Positions 9,428 through 18,671 of a stretch of DNA of 64,000 nucleotides are shown one piece after another. The stretch covers positions 205,196-269,195 of the forward strand of contig NZ_PNHL01000005.1 in NCBI RefSeq assembly GCF_002871795.1. The letters run 5' to 3'. The stretch is from Brachybacterium sp. UMB0905. GTDB taxonomy: Bacteria > Actinomycetota > Actinomycetes > Actinomycetales > Dermabacteraceae. The first letter of the stretch is position 1; the number at the start of each line of letters is the position of its first letter. The notes below the pieces were generated by a model. That model was not told where the DNA came from. It made no database searches and saw only the letters and a list, made by a program, of their open reading frames with translations. The position numbers and the translations under genes were made by a program.

Positions 9428-10038
9428 ACGGCCTGCCCTTGCCGGGCACCCGCGTGCGGATCCCCCTGTCCGATCGCCCCGGCGATGAGGCTGTCGTACG
9501 GGTGCTCGCGGCACCGCGGCGGGACCTCGTGCGCGCCGGTCAGCTCCCTGGCCCGCTGCTGCCCTTCGCTGACGCTGTGCTGGTGGATGTGAGCTGCGGG
9601 GGACGGATGCTGCTGCCGGGTGCCTGGGTGGATGCCGAGGTGCTGCAGCGCGGCACCCCGATCGCCCCTGCCCCCGTCGGCCCCGCGGATCTGCGCTTGC
9701 CCGCGGTGATCATCGGCAGCCCCGAGGATTGTGCCCTGCACTGGGGCGAGACGGTCTGGCCCTTGGACCTCGGCGGCACCCTGACGATCCCGGATGCCGC
9801 GCGCCCCTCACCGCACCCGCTGTCGCGGCTGCGCCGGCTCGCCCTCGTCGCGGCGGGGCGCCGTGAGGAGATCGCCCTGACCCTGTGGCAGGGGGAGGAC
9901 TTTGAGATCCCCTGGCAGGACGTGCGGCTGCTGCCGCGGGCCGCGGCCTGGTTCGAGCTCGCCCAGGTCCCCGCCGGGATGCGCTACGCCGATGCCGAGC
10001 GTGCTCAGGGCGTCGGCCGCGCCGCCCGACGCGACTGA
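9424..10038 (+). CDS. Hypothetical protein, unknown family
   Basis: 204 residues, GTG start at 9424 overlapping the NUDIX stop; a second GTG at 9421 is equally possible. The protein is soluble and all-beta in appearance at its N-terminus (LPGTRVRIPLSDRPGDEAVVRVLAAP) with a helical C-terminal part containing LSRLRRLALVAAGRREE and WQDVRLLPRAAAW. I recognise no motif. The overlap with the NUDIX gene implies joint expression. No function is proposed. Confidence 0.6.
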   Translation: MNGLPLPGTRVRIPLSDRPGDEAVVRVLAAPRRDLVRAGQLPGPLLPFADAVLVDVSCGGRMLLPGAWVDAEVLQRGTPIAPAPVGPADLRLPAVIIGSPEDCALHWGETVWPLDLGGTLTIPDAARPSPHPLSRLRRLALVAAGRREEIALTLWQGEDFEIPWQDVRLLPRAAAWFELAQVPAGMRYADAERAQGVGRAARRD

Positions 10039-10178
10039 CCGACCGCTCTGCCAGATCGCCCCCCGCCGAGAGGATCACCTCGCCCCTGCCGCGCTGTCGG
10101 CGTCCATACGCCGTCCCCTCCGCTGTGACCGGCGTCTCATGACGTAGGGTGCAACGTACCCGATCCCAGGAGGTGCTC

Positions 10179-11567
10179 GTGCATCCCGCTACGCCACCCC
10201 GGTCCGGCCCGGACCGTCGCTCCTTCCTCCGCTTCACCGCGGGGGCAGCGGCACTGCTGCCGCTCACGGCGCTGGCCGGCTGCAGCGGCAGCCGCGATGC
10301 GAACACGATCCGCATCGCGTTCCAGCAATTCGGCTCCGGCACCATCAAGCAGGAATGGATCTCCACCGCCGCCCAGGAGTTCTCTGCCGAGAACCCCGAG
10401 CTGGTCGTCGATCTGGTGCCCATCGTCGCCGCCGAGAATGACTACTTCACGAAGAACGAGCTGCTCATGAGCTCGCCGCGCACCAGCCCGGACCTCGTCT
10501 ACGAGGACTCCTTCATCCTGCTGTCCGACGTCGGCGCCGGATACCTCCAGCCCATCACCGACCTCGTGGAGGGCTTCGAGAACTGGGATGACATCGCCGA
10601 TGCCTCCAAGGAAGCCGTCACGGGGGAGGACGGCGAGATCTACGGCATCCCGATCACCACCGACACCCGCGCCCTGTGGTTCCAACGCGAGGTGTTCGAG
10701 CAGGTCGGCCTGCCCGATGACTGGCAGCCCACCAGCTGGGAGGAGATCCTCGAGGCCGCCCGAGCCATCCGCGACTCCGACTCCGAGGCGATCCCGCTGT
10801 TCATCTTCGCCGGGACCCCGCAGGGCGAGAAAGCCTCCATGCAGGGCTTCGAGATGCTGCTGTACGGCACCGGAGACGGCACCGGCCTCTACGACAAGGA
10901 CGCCGAGAAATGGGTCCTGGGCAGCCAGGGCTTCATCGACTCCCTGACCTTCCTGAAGACCCTCTTCGAGGAGGACCTCACCGCGAGCACCGCCCAGCAC
11001 CTGGACCCCAACATCTCCGAGAGCATCTACACCTCGCTGCTGCCGGACGCCAAGCTCGGCATCCTCCTCGATGGCTCGTGGATCTCCCAGAACTGGGGTG
11101 AGGGCGCCGGTCGGCCCTGGCCCGAATGGACCGACGTGATGGGGCTCGCCGACATGCCCACCCAGGACGGCGGCGGTACGAAGACCGTCACCCTCGCCGG
11201 CGGCTGGGGCCTGTCCATCCCCGAGCACGTCACCGATCGCGAGGTCGCCTTCCGCTTCCTCGAGAAGCTGGTCTCCACCGAGACCCTCGTGAACTATGCG
11301 ATCGCCGACAACCACATCACCGTGCGGGCCGACGTCGCCGAGGACGAGCGTTACCGCTCCTACTCCCCGGCGGTCGAGTACTTCACAGAGCTGCTTGAGA
11401 CCGCGTACTACCGCCCGGCCCTGCCCGCCTACCCCGAGGTGTCCTCCGCCATCCAGGAGGCGATGGAGGCGGTCATGACCGGCAGCACCCCTGAGCAGGC
11501 CGCGGCGGAGTACGACGCCAAGGTCACCGACATCGTCGGCCCCGAGAACGTGCAGGAGGCCAGCTGA
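10179..11567 (+). CDS. ABC sugar transporter, solute-binding lipoprotein
   Basis: 462 residues from GTG at 10179 with AGGAGG 7 nt upstream; the open frame from 10149 is not used. The N-terminus has a twin-arginine-like DRRSFLRF followed by a hydrophobic stretch and the lipobox LAGC with Cys35, so it is probably Tat- or Sec-exported and lipid-anchored. The mature part is a family 1 extracellular solute-binding protein (IRIAFQQFGSG, then YGIPITTDTRALWFQREVFEQVG). It delivers an oligosaccharide or glycerophosphodiester-type substrate to the two permeases encoded next. A TAGGGT hexamer at 10145-10150 is a candidate -10. Confidence 0.88.
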   Translation: MHPATPPRSGPDRRSFLRFTAGAAALLPLTALAGCSGSRDANTIRIAFQQFGSGTIKQEWISTAAQEFSAENPELVVDLVPIVAAENDYFTKNELLMSSPRTSPDLVYEDSFILLSDVGAGYLQPITDLVEGFENWDDIADASKEAVTGEDGEIYGIPITTDTRALWFQREVFEQVGLPDDWQPTSWEEILEAARAIRDSDSEAIPLFIFAGTPQGEKASMQGFEMLLYGTGDGTGLYDKDAEKWVLGSQGFIDSLTFLKTLFEEDLTASTAQHLDPNISESIYTSLLPDAKLGILLDGSWISQNWGEGAGRPWPEWTDVMGLADMPTQDGGGTKTVTLAGGWGLSIPEHVTDREVAFRFLEKLVSTETLVNYAIADNHITVRADVAEDERYRSYSPAVEYFTELLETAYYRPALPAYPEVSSAIQEAMEAVMTGSTPEQAAAEYDAKVTDIVGPENVQEAS

Positions 11568-12499
11568 TGAGCACCGCCTACGCCGAGGCTCCGAACCGGA
11601 CCGCCCCGCAGCGGCGCAGCCGGCTCGGCGACCGTCTGACCCCGATCCGGGCCCTGCCCATGCTGCCGGCGGCCCTGCTGCTGCTCGGCTTCATGCTGGG
11701 CCCGATCCTGTACTCCCTCTACCTCGCCTTCACCGACTCCGCGATCCGCGGCGACGGCGCCGCGAACACCTCCTTCGTCGGCTTCCAGAACTTCACCGAC
11801 GCCCTGACCGATGGGGACTTCTGGAACTCGGTGCTGCTGACCCTGATGTTCACCATCATCTCTGCGGTGATCGGCCAGAACGTGCTGGGCATGCTGCTGG
11901 CCCTGCTCATGGAACGCGCGAACCGTGTGGTGACCTTCGTGGTGACCTCCATCGTGATCGCCGCCTGGATCCTGCCCGAGGTCGTGGCCGGCTACCTGCT
12001 GTACACGTTCTTCGCCGACGAGGGCAGTCTGAACCTGATCCTCACCTCGGTGGGACTGCCCGCGCAGGATCTGCTGTTCAGCGCCCCGATCATCGCGGTC
12101 TCCTTCGCGAACATCTGGCGCGGGGCCGCGTTCTCCATGCTGGTGTACTCCGCGGCGCTGAGCTCCGTGCCCGGGGACGTGTATGAATCGGCGGCCCTGG
12201 ACGGCGCTGGGCCCGTGCGGCGCTTCCGCTCCGTGACCGTGCCGCTGCTGCGGCCCGCGATCGCCACCAACCTGATGCTGACCACGCTGCAGACCCTGTC
12301 GGTCTTCGGGCTGATCTTCATCATGACCGGCGGCGGACCGGCCCGGCAGTCCCAGACCCTGCCGCTGTACATGTACGAGCAGGCCTTCTCCTACGGCCAG
12401 CTGGGCTACGGCACCGCCGTGGCGCTCCTGCTGCTGCTGATCGGGGCCGCGGCCTCGCTGGTGTACCTGCGCCTGCTGCCGGAGGAGGACAAGCGATGA
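11567..12499 (+). CDS. ABC sugar transporter permease, MalF/UgpA type
   Basis: 310 residues with six hydrophobic helices. The EAA loop that contacts the ATPase is YESAALDGAGPVRRFRSVTVPLL (split here as YESAALDGAG and RRFRSVTVPLL). ATG at 11567 overlaps the stop of the binding-protein gene and its own stop overlaps the next ATG, so three genes form one operon. No ATPase is encoded nearby; in actinobacteria a shared MsiK-type ATPase elsewhere commonly serves such importers. Confidence 0.9.
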   Translation: MSTAYAEAPNRTAPQRRSRLGDRLTPIRALPMLPAALLLLGFMLGPILYSLYLAFTDSAIRGDGAANTSFVGFQNFTDALTDGDFWNSVLLTLMFTIISAVIGQNVLGMLLALLMERANRVVTFVVTSIVIAAWILPEVVAGYLLYTFFADEGSLNLILTSVGLPAQDLLFSAPIIAVSFANIWRGAAFSMLVYSAALSSVPGDVYESAALDGAGPVRRFRSVTVPLLRPAIATNLMLTTLQTLSVFGLIFIMTGGGPARQSQTLPLYMYEQAFSYGQLGYGTAVALLLLLIGAAASLVYLRLLPEEDKR

Positions 12500-13392
12500 G
12501 CACCGCCACCACACCGGAGACCCCGACGACGAACACCTCGAGCTCCACGACCCTGCGCTCGCACCGCGGCGGGCGGGCGAGTGGGGCGGCGCTCGCGAGC
12601 ACGATCGCGATGCTCGTGATCGGCCTGAGCTTCCTCATCCCGCTGCTGTGGGTGGTGCTCGCGAGCTTCGACACTGAAGCTTCGCTGGCCATCTCCTGGC
12701 CGACAAGCTGGAGCCTGGGGAACTTCCAGGCGATCTGGAACGCCGAGACGACGTTCCGCCCGCTGCTGAACTCGCTGATCCTGTGCGGCGGCGCGACGCT
12801 CGTGACGATGAGCGCGGCGATCCTGTGCGCCTACCCGATGTCCCGCTACCGCTTCCGGGCCAAGCGGCCGCTGCTGCTGACGATCATCTTCTCCACCGGC
12901 CTGCCGATCACGGCGATCATGATCCCCGTCTACTCCCTGTTCGTGCAGGTGAACCTGATCGACTCGATGCCCGGGGCGATCCTGTTCCTGGGCGCGAGCT
13001 CCCTGCCATACGCCATCTTCCTCACCAAGGGGCTCATGGACGGTGTGCCGGTGGAGATCGAGGAATCCGCGTGGACCGAGGGAGCCGGCGTGCTCCGGGC
13101 CCTGTGGTCGGTGGTGATCCCGCTGATGCGCTCCGGCTTGGCGGTCGCGACGATCTTCACCTTCGTGAGCATGTGGGGGAACTTCTTCGTCCCCTTCATG
13201 CTGCTGCTGAGCCCGGAGAACCTGCCCGCGGCGGTGACGCTGTACACGTTCTCCTCGCAGTACGGGCAGGTGGCTTACGGGCAGCTCGCCGCGTTCTCCA
13301 TCTTCTATTCGATCCCCGTGGTGGCGCTGTACCTGTTCTTGGGCCGGAGTCTCGGCCAGGGCTTCGCCGCCGCCGGCGGTGTCAAGGGCTGA
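12496..13392 (+). CDS. ABC sugar transporter permease, MalG/UgpE type
   Basis: 298 residues, six hydrophobic helices after a Thr/Ser-rich cytoplasmic N-terminus of about 35 residues. The EAA loop reads EIEESAWTEGAGVLRALWSVVIPLM, in which the usual Ala-Ala-x-x-Asp-Gly is replaced by Ser-Ala-Trp-Thr-Glu-Gly, a tolerable variant. Last gene of the importer operon; a strong hairpin follows the stop. The substrate cannot be read from sequence. Confidence 0.9.
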   Translation: MSTATTPETPTTNTSSSTTLRSHRGGRASGAALASTIAMLVIGLSFLIPLLWVVLASFDTEASLAISWPTSWSLGNFQAIWNAETTFRPLLNSLILCGGATLVTMSAAILCAYPMSRYRFRAKRPLLLTIIFSTGLPITAIMIPVYSLFVQVNLIDSMPGAILFLGASSLPYAIFLTKGLMDGVPVEIEESAWTEGAGVLRALWSVVIPLMRSGLAVATIFTFVSMWGNFFVPFMLLLSPENLPAAVTLYTFSSQYGQVAYGQLAAFSIFYSIPVVALYLFLGRSLGQGFAAAGGVKG

Positions 13393-13413
13393 GCATCCCG
13401 TCTCGGACCCCGC

Positions 13414-13447
13414 AGGGCCGGTGACGTCGCACGACGTCACCGGCCCT
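13414..13447 (+). terminator. Perfect 16-bp hairpin after the sugar importer operon
   Basis: Two 16-nt arms (13414-13429 and 13432-13447) pair perfectly around a 2-nt CA centre. The core GTGACGTCG/CGACGTCAC is flanked by GGGCC/GGCCC. The T-tract is poor (CTTA), as often in high-GC actinobacteria. Its place 21 nt after the last permease stop supports a terminator; the near-perfect dyad could also bind a regulator of the next gene. Confidence 0.65.
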
Positions 13448-13545
13448 TACTGCATAAACCGACCAGTCGATCGCGAGCGATGGTGACAGGGCGCTGCGGT
13501 GCTCCTAGCGTGGGAGGTCCACCCCGAGATTCACGGAGGCCCCGC

Positions 13546-14514
13546 ATGATGACCCCTCAGGACTCATCGCACCCCGCCCCTCAGTCCGACGACCCCGCCT
13601 CGGTGCTGCACCCTGCCGTGCAGGAGAGCGCAGTGGCCTTGGGCACCGAGCAGGGAGAGCCCTCCTTCCCCGCCCAGAACCAGGATCCGCCCGGCTCCAC
13701 GGCCGCCATGATCCCCGTCCCCGACCACGGCGAGAGCTCCTACCGCGGACATGGGCGGCTGCAAGGACTGGTCGCTCTGATCACCGGCGGCGACTCCGGC
13801 ATCGGCCGGGCCGTCGCGATCGCGTATGCCCGCGAGGGCGCCGATGTCGCGATCTCCTATCTCCCTGATGAGCAGGACGATGCCGAGGAGACCCGGCGCT
13901 GGGTCGAAGACGCCGGGCGTCGCGCTCTTCTGCTGCCCGGCGACATCCAGGACGAGGAGCTCGCCCGCTCCCTGGTCCGCGAGACGGTCGAACGGCTGGG
14001 ACGGCTCGACATCCTCGTCAACAATGCCGCGTTCCAGTGGGGGCGTGGGGAGCCGCAGGGCATCGACGGCATCGATTCGGTGCGCCTGCACCGCACGCTC
14101 ACCACGAACCTTGAGGCGCTGTTCTGGATCACCCAGGAGGCGGCGCGGCATCTGCCCGCCGGGGGATCGGTCATCAACTGCACCTCGATCCAGTCCTACG
14201 ACCCCTCGGTCCCGTTGATGGACTACGCGGCGACGAAGGCGGCGATCAACAACGTCACCGTCAACCTCGCAGCTGACCTCGGCCCGCGCGGGATCCGCGT
14301 CAACGCGGTGGCTCCAGGGCCGATCTGGACGCCGCTGAACGTCGCCACGCGCACGGCCGAGGACTACACGGCATTCGGCGGGAACACGCCGCTTGGTCGC
14401 GCCGGGCAGCCCGCGGAGGTGGCGGGCGCCTTCGTGTTCCTCGCGTGCCCCGCGGAGGCCAGCTACGTCTCCGGCACGGTGCTGGGGGTCACCGGTGGGC
14501 GGCCCGTCTTCTGA
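13546..14514 (+). CDS. SDR family oxidoreductase (general-stress-protein type)
   Basis: 322 residues. A hydrophilic N-terminal extension of about 70 residues (rich in Gln, Pro, Ser) precedes the Rossmann fold with TGGDSGIG (80-87). NNAAFQWG, the catalytic Ser region (INCTSIQSY) and YAATKAA (Tyr-x-x-x-Lys) are intact. The extension plus this fold is typical of YhdF/GSP39-like dehydrogenases linked to stress responses. ATG at 13546 is chosen for GGAGG at 13535-13539. Monocistronic between two hairpins. Confidence 0.88.
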   Translation: MMTPQDSSHPAPQSDDPASVLHPAVQESAVALGTEQGEPSFPAQNQDPPGSTAAMIPVPDHGESSYRGHGRLQGLVALITGGDSGIGRAVAIAYAREGADVAISYLPDEQDDAEETRRWVEDAGRRALLLPGDIQDEELARSLVRETVERLGRLDILVNNAAFQWGRGEPQGIDGIDSVRLHRTLTTNLEALFWITQEAARHLPAGGSVINCTSIQSYDPSVPLMDYAATKAAINNVTVNLAADLGPRGIRVNAVAPGPIWTPLNVATRTAEDYTAFGGNTPLGRAGQPAEVAGAFVFLACPAEASYVSGTVLGVTGGRPVF

Positions 14515-14527
14515 CCTGCCGACGGCA

Positions 14528-14568
14528 GGCGGCGCGGCACGTCACCGGTCACGGCTCGCCGCGCCGCC
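14528..14568. terminator. GC hairpin between convergent SDR and MMPL genes
   Basis: Arms GGCGGCGCGGC (14528-14538) and GCCGCGCCGCC (14558-14568) are perfectly complementary with a 19-nt loop. The right arm lies inside the last codons of the leftward MMPL gene. It follows the SDR stop by 13 nt and may stop transcription in both directions. There is no T-tract, so efficiency is uncertain. Confidence 0.45.
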
Positions 14569-16744
14569 ACAGTGCTGAGGGCGACCACACCACCTTGCCG
14601 AAGTCCAGCACCAGAGCAGGGACCAGCAGGGTGCGCACCACGAAGGTGTCCAACAGCACGCCGAAAGCGACGATGAACGCCAGCTGCACGAGGAACAGGA
14701 TCGGGATCACGCTGAGTGCCGCGAAGGTCGCGGCCAGCACGATCCCGGCCGAGGAGATCACCCCGCCGGTCACCGCGAGACCGCGGATCACGCCCTCGCG
14801 GGTGCCATGGATGAGCGATTCCTCCCGGACCCGGGTCATGAGGAAGATGTTGTAGTCGATCCCGAGGGCCACCAGGAATACAAAACCGTACAGCGGCACC
14901 GCCGGATCCGCGCCCGGGAAGTCCAGCAGGTGGTTGAACACGAGGGCGGAGACGCCCATCGCGGTGCCGAAGGACAGCACCGTGGTGGCGATCAGCAGCA
15001 GCGGCGCCAGGATTGAGCGCAGCAGCAGCATGAGGATCAGCGTGATGACCACCAGCACCACCGGGATGATGAGCGCCCGGTCCGCTGCGGAGGTGTCATT
15101 GGTGTCCACCCCGGTGGCTGTCTCCCCGCCCACCAGGGCGTCATGGCCCTGGGACGCGAGCTCGGTGCGAGTGCTGCGGACGACGTCCTCCGCTGCCGCG
15201 GAGTCGGGCGCAGCGTCGAGCGTGGCCTGCAGCAGCACGTGTCCGTCGACGACGGTCGGCTCCGGGGCCGGGGTGCCGGGCGGGCCGAGCGGCTGGATCC
15301 CATCGGCGGTCACAGGGGCCGCTCCGCTGGGGGAGTCCGCCGCGGTCACGGACACATCGCTCACGCCGTCCATCTCCCGCAGCAGATCCGCGATCTCCTG
15401 CAGCTCCTCCTTCGGGGCGATGACCTGCATGGGCGAGCCGGCACCGCCTGGGAAGTGCTCGGACAGGGCCGCCTGTCCCTCGCGGGCCGCTGAGCTGCCG
15501 AGCACGAACTCGGACTGCGGGACCCCGTCGGCCTTCAGCTGCAGCGCCCCGGCGCAGCCGATCGCGAGGACCAGCGCGGTGAGGATCCACAGGGGGCGGG
15601 GGCGCCGAGGCACCCACTGGGCGATCCTGCCCCAGATCCCGTGCTCGGCCGGGTCGGTGGAATCGGACCCGAGCTCCGGATCGAAGCGGGGCCGACGGGG
15701 CCAGAACGCCACCCGCCCGGTGACATAAAGCAAAGCGGGCAGGAAGGTGAGCGCCGATGCCATCGCGAAGACGATCCCGATCGCGGCCACCGGGCCCAGG
15801 GTGGAGTTGGAGCGCAGATCGGACAGCAGCAGACACAGCAGGCCCGCGATGACTGTCCCACCGGAGGCGAGGATCGGCTCGAGCACGCCCTTGATGGACC
15901 GGTTCGTGGCGGTGAACCGATCACGGGCGTGCCGCAGCTCGTCGCGGTAGCGCGCCACATACAGCAGCGAGTAGTCCGTGGCCGCGCCGATCACCAGGAT
16001 GAACAGGATGCCCTGGGTCTGCCCGGACAGCAGCAGGACGTCCCGCGCAGCGAGCTGCCACACCACGAGCAGCGCCACGCACAGGGCGAACATCGAGGTG
16101 GACAGCACGAGGATCGGCAGCAGCACCGAGCGGTAGACGATCACGAGGATGATCCCGACCGCTACCAGCGCCACCACGAGCAGCAGCCCGTCGATACCGG
16201 CGAAGGCATCGGAGAGGTCTGCGCTGAGCGCCGCGGGCCCGGCGACGTGCACCGCGAGGGACGTCGGCAGGTCCTCGGCGAGAGATCCCTGCACCGCCTC
16301 GATGCCCTCGCCCGGATCAGCCTCGGCATCCAGCGGCACGATGATCTGCGCCGCGAGGGCGTCCTCGGAGGGCAGCGGCGGGGAGACGTCCTCGGTCACG
16401 AGCTCGAGATCCGCGAGGTTCTCCGCGGCCGCAGCGAGCTCCTCGAGGATCTGCTCATCCAGCTCCTGGTCGCTGGTGATCACGACGAACAGCGGCAGGG
16501 CATCGCTGTCTCGGAAGTCATCGGCCAGCTCCTGCACCTGGGTGGCCTCTGCCGACTCGGGCAGGTAGGTGGTGCGGTCATCGCTCGAGACCTCGCCGAC
16601 GCGGCCGAACAGGGGGCCACCGAGGGAGGCGCCGATCAGCCACACGAGGATCAGGACAGTGGGGATGACGATCCGCAGCCAGCGAGGGGGAGCGAGTTTC
16701 TGCACCCGGTGGGTGGGCCCGTCGGGGCGGGTGCGCTTGGACAT
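14549..16744 (-). CDS. MMPL/RND family membrane transporter
   Basis: 731 residues. It has two homologous halves, each with one helix, a large extracytoplasmic loop and a five-helix bundle, the MmpL/SecDF-like design. The second half includes GIDYNIFLMTRVREE, and the first GAATDYSLLYVARYRDELRHA, both conserved signatures with proton-relay Asp-Tyr. The start at 16744 has a purine-rich site upstream. Such pumps export lipids, siderophores or drugs using the proton gradient. It is divergent from a MarR regulator 101 nt away, which probably controls it. Confidence 0.9.
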   Translation of the reverse strand: MSKRTRPDGPTHRVQKLAPPRWLRIVIPTVLILVWLIGASLGGPLFGRVGEVSSDDRTTYLPESAEATQVQELADDFRDSDALPLFVVITSDQELDEQILEELAAAAENLADLELVTEDVSPPLPSEDALAAQIIVPLDAEADPGEGIEAVQGSLAEDLPTSLAVHVAGPAALSADLSDAFAGIDGLLLVVALVAVGIILVIVYRSVLLPILVLSTSMFALCVALLVVWQLAARDVLLLSGQTQGILFILVIGAATDYSLLYVARYRDELRHARDRFTATNRSIKGVLEPILASGGTVIAGLLCLLLSDLRSNSTLGPVAAIGIVFAMASALTFLPALLYVTGRVAFWPRRPRFDPELGSDSTDPAEHGIWGRIAQWVPRRPRPLWILTALVLAIGCAGALQLKADGVPQSEFVLGSSAAREGQAALSEHFPGGAGSPMQVIAPKEELQEIADLLREMDGVSDVSVTAADSPSGAAPVTADGIQPLGPPGTPAPEPTVVDGHVLLQATLDAAPDSAAAEDVVRSTRTELASQGHDALVGGETATGVDTNDTSAADRALIIPVVLVVITLILMLLLRSILAPLLLIATTVLSFGTAMGVSALVFNHLLDFPGADPAVPLYGFVFLVALGIDYNIFLMTRVREESLIHGTREGVIRGLAVTGGVISSAGIVLAATFAALSVIPILFLVQLAFIVAFGVLLDTFVVRTLLVPALVLDFGKVVWSPSALWRRGEP

Positions 16745-16792
16745 CGGGGCCTCCTGGAACGGCGGGGGAGCGGCCCCAGTCTCCCATAGGTC

Positions 16793-16809
16793 TCTCTCCC
16801 GGCGAGAGA
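16793..16809. promoter_or_regulatory. Candidate operator between mmpL and marR
   Basis: TCTCTC at 16793-16798 and GAGAGA at 16804-16809 form a 6-bp inverted repeat around CCGGC. Just right of it, TACCGGGCTGGTA (16813-16825) is another short dyad (TACC/GGTA). Both lie in the 101-nt divergent region, where a MarR dimer could repress both genes. The arms are short, so this is tentative. Confidence 0.35.
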
Positions 16810-16845
16810 ACTTACCGGGCTGGTAGGCCTGGGTAGGATCCCGCC

Positions 16846-17454
16846 ATGATGACCCCCTCCGCTGGCGCCGATGAGGACCGTGCCCCGACGGCGCCCGCGG
16901 AGTACACCCTGGGCGGAAGTGACCCGGCGGGCCTGCTGAGTGCAGCCCATGGGCTGCGGCCCAAGGACATCGAGAGCGTGGACCGCCTCATGGGCGCGAT
17001 GGCGCAGCTGCGGGACGCCGAACGCGAGCTCAGCGAAGCCTCCTCGCGCTACATGCAGCTCGGCTCGACGGATATGCGCGCCCTGCACTTCCTCATCATG
17101 TGCGAGAACACCCGTCAGCTCGCCACGCCCGGTGCGATCTCGCGGCGCCTGGAGCTTTCGAGCGCAGCGACCACCAAGCTTCTGGACCGCCTCGAGGCGG
17201 CTGGCCATGTGGCGCGTGAGCCGCACCCCTCGGATCGGCGAACCGTGGTAGTGCGGATCAGTCCCTCCACCCGCGCGGCCGCGGAGCGGACCGTCGGCGC
17301 CGTGCAGTCCCGACGGGTGGAAGCCGTCAGTCGCTTGACCCCTGCCGAGCGCGAGACCGTCACCGCGTTCCTCCTGGACCTCGCACGCCTGCTCGACGTG
17401 AGCGATGTCGACTGGGCGCAGGGGCCGACGGCGCCGTCGCCCACGGATCCCTGA
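16846..17454 (+). CDS. MarR family transcriptional regulator
   Basis: 202 residues. The winged helix lies in the centre: LRALHFLIMCENTRQ helix, then the recognition region ISRRLELSSAATTKLLDRLEA and the wing with EPHPSDRRTVVVRIS (D-x-R motif). An N-terminal arm of about 45 residues is not conserved in small MarR proteins. It is divergent from the MMPL transporter and is probably its ligand-responsive repressor; the ligand is unknown. ATG at 16846 is directly followed by a second ATG. Confidence 0.88.
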   Translation: MMTPSAGADEDRAPTAPAEYTLGGSDPAGLLSAAHGLRPKDIESVDRLMGAMAQLRDAERELSEASSRYMQLGSTDMRALHFLIMCENTRQLATPGAISRRLELSSAATTKLLDRLEAAGHVAREPHPSDRRTVVVRISPSTRAAAERTVGAVQSRRVEAVSRLTPAERETVTAFLLDLARLLDVSDVDWAQGPTAPSPTDP

Positions 17455-17470
17455 GCGGCACCAGACGACA

Positions 17471-17513
17471 AAGGCCGCCGACCAGTATTTCAACTGGTCA
17501 GCGGCCTTCTTTT
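17471..17513. terminator. Strong bidirectional terminator between marR and tRNA-Pro
   Basis: Arms of 16 nt (17471-17486 and 17493-17508) pair with one C-A mismatch around the loop ATTTCA, followed by CTTTT on the + strand and preceded by ACAAAG (CTTTGT on the - strand). It ends marR on one side and the leftward tRNA-Pro on the other. Confidence 0.85.
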
Positions 17514-17516
17514 GCG

Positions 17517-17590
<74 letters not shown>

Positions 17591-17773
17591 CGGATTCTCC
17601 GTCGCCGGAGAACCAGGGGATACCTTACCCCCGCAGCGACGCGAAAAGCGAATCGACGAGCGCGTGACCTGCGGCACCTGTGTCGTCCCCAGCGGCGCGG
17701 GGCGCGGTGCGATAGTGAGGTTCGTGAGCCCGGTGCACATCCCGTGCGCCGCACGCCACCGCAGGAGGAGCCG

Positions 17774-18601
17774 ATGGTCGACGAGAACGCACTGCAGCAC
17801 TGGCGGGACGCTCTCGCCGAGCAGCCCTCGGGCTGGGACTTCTCGAGCATCACCGGCTACCGGGAGGGCCAGCTGCCCTGGCGCTGGGAGACCCAGGTGG
17901 AGAACCTCGCCGCAATGGCGGATCGCGTACTGGACCTGGGAACCGGCGGGGGAGAGATGCTCGCGCAGCTGGCCCCGCTGCTGCCCGACGGCACACTCGC
18001 CACGGAAGGCTGGGAGCCGAACCTCCCCATCGCCCGCGAGCGTCTCGCGCCGCTCGGCATCGAGGTGGCGCGCTATGACGCCGACCAGCCCGGCGCGCTG
18101 CTGCCGGTCGAAGCGGGGGCATTCGACCTCATCCTCGCGCGGCATGAGCCCTACGACCCCGCCGAGATCGCCCGCGTCCTGCGGGCCGACGGCGTGCTGC
18201 TGACCCAGCAGGTCGGCGCCGATGACCTCCATGAGATCCGCGCAGCCTTCGGAATGCCGCCGCACGAACAGGAGGTGAGCCTCGAGAGCGCGGTGCGCGA
18301 GCTCACCGCGGCAGGACTGCGCGTGGACCGGGCCGAGCCGTTCCATGGCCACTACGAGTTCGACGATGTGGCGAGCCTGCTCGCCTATCTGCGGCGCGTG
18401 CCCTGGGATGCTCCCGCGGACCTTGATGTCGACCGCCACCGCGAAGTCCTCGAATCCCTCCATGAACAGATGCGGCACGGCCCGCTCACCGCAACGCTGT
18501 CCCGCTTCCAGATCCTGGCCCGGGCGCCGCAGGCGCCCGATGAAGGGCGCACGGACTTCTCGATGCTGCTTGGGGAGGACCTCGATGTCCCGCAGGTGTG
18601 A
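17774..18601 (+). CDS. Class I SAM-dependent methyltransferase
   Basis: 275 residues from ATG at 17774 with AGGAGG 5 nt upstream. Motif I is VLDLGTGGGEML (about 52-63) and motif IV is FDLILARHEPYDPAEIARVLR, where the post-I region and LRADGVLLTQQVG match small-molecule methyltransferases of the Methyltransf_11 type. The C-terminal part carries the VEPFHGHYEF-like segment of a substrate domain. The substrate is not known. It stands alone between tRNA-Pro and the DUF881 cluster. Confidence 0.8.
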   Translation: MVDENALQHWRDALAEQPSGWDFSSITGYREGQLPWRWETQVENLAAMADRVLDLGTGGGEMLAQLAPLLPDGTLATEGWEPNLPIARERLAPLGIEVARYDADQPGALLPVEAGAFDLILARHEPYDPAEIARVLRADGVLLTQQVGADDLHEIRAAFGMPPHEQEVSLESAVRELTAAGLRVDRAEPFHGHYEFDDVASLLAYLRRVPWDAPADLDVDRHREVLESLHEQMRHGPLTATLSRFQILARAPQAPDEGRTDFSMLLGEDLDVPQV

Positions 18602-18659
18602 TGTCCGGCGGCGTGGACCTCTGCCCGCGGTTCGACCCACGCTGCTGCGCATCCCGGCC

Positions 18660-18665
18660 TAGTCT
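18660..18665 (+). promoter_or_regulatory. Candidate leaderless -10 (TAGTCT) of the DUF881 operon
   Basis: TAGTCT ends 6 nt before ATG at 18672, and the intervening 'gctggt' is no ribosome site. The geometry fits leaderless initiation of the DUF881-sbp-DUF881 operon. Confidence 0.4.
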
Positions 18666-18671
18666 GCTGGT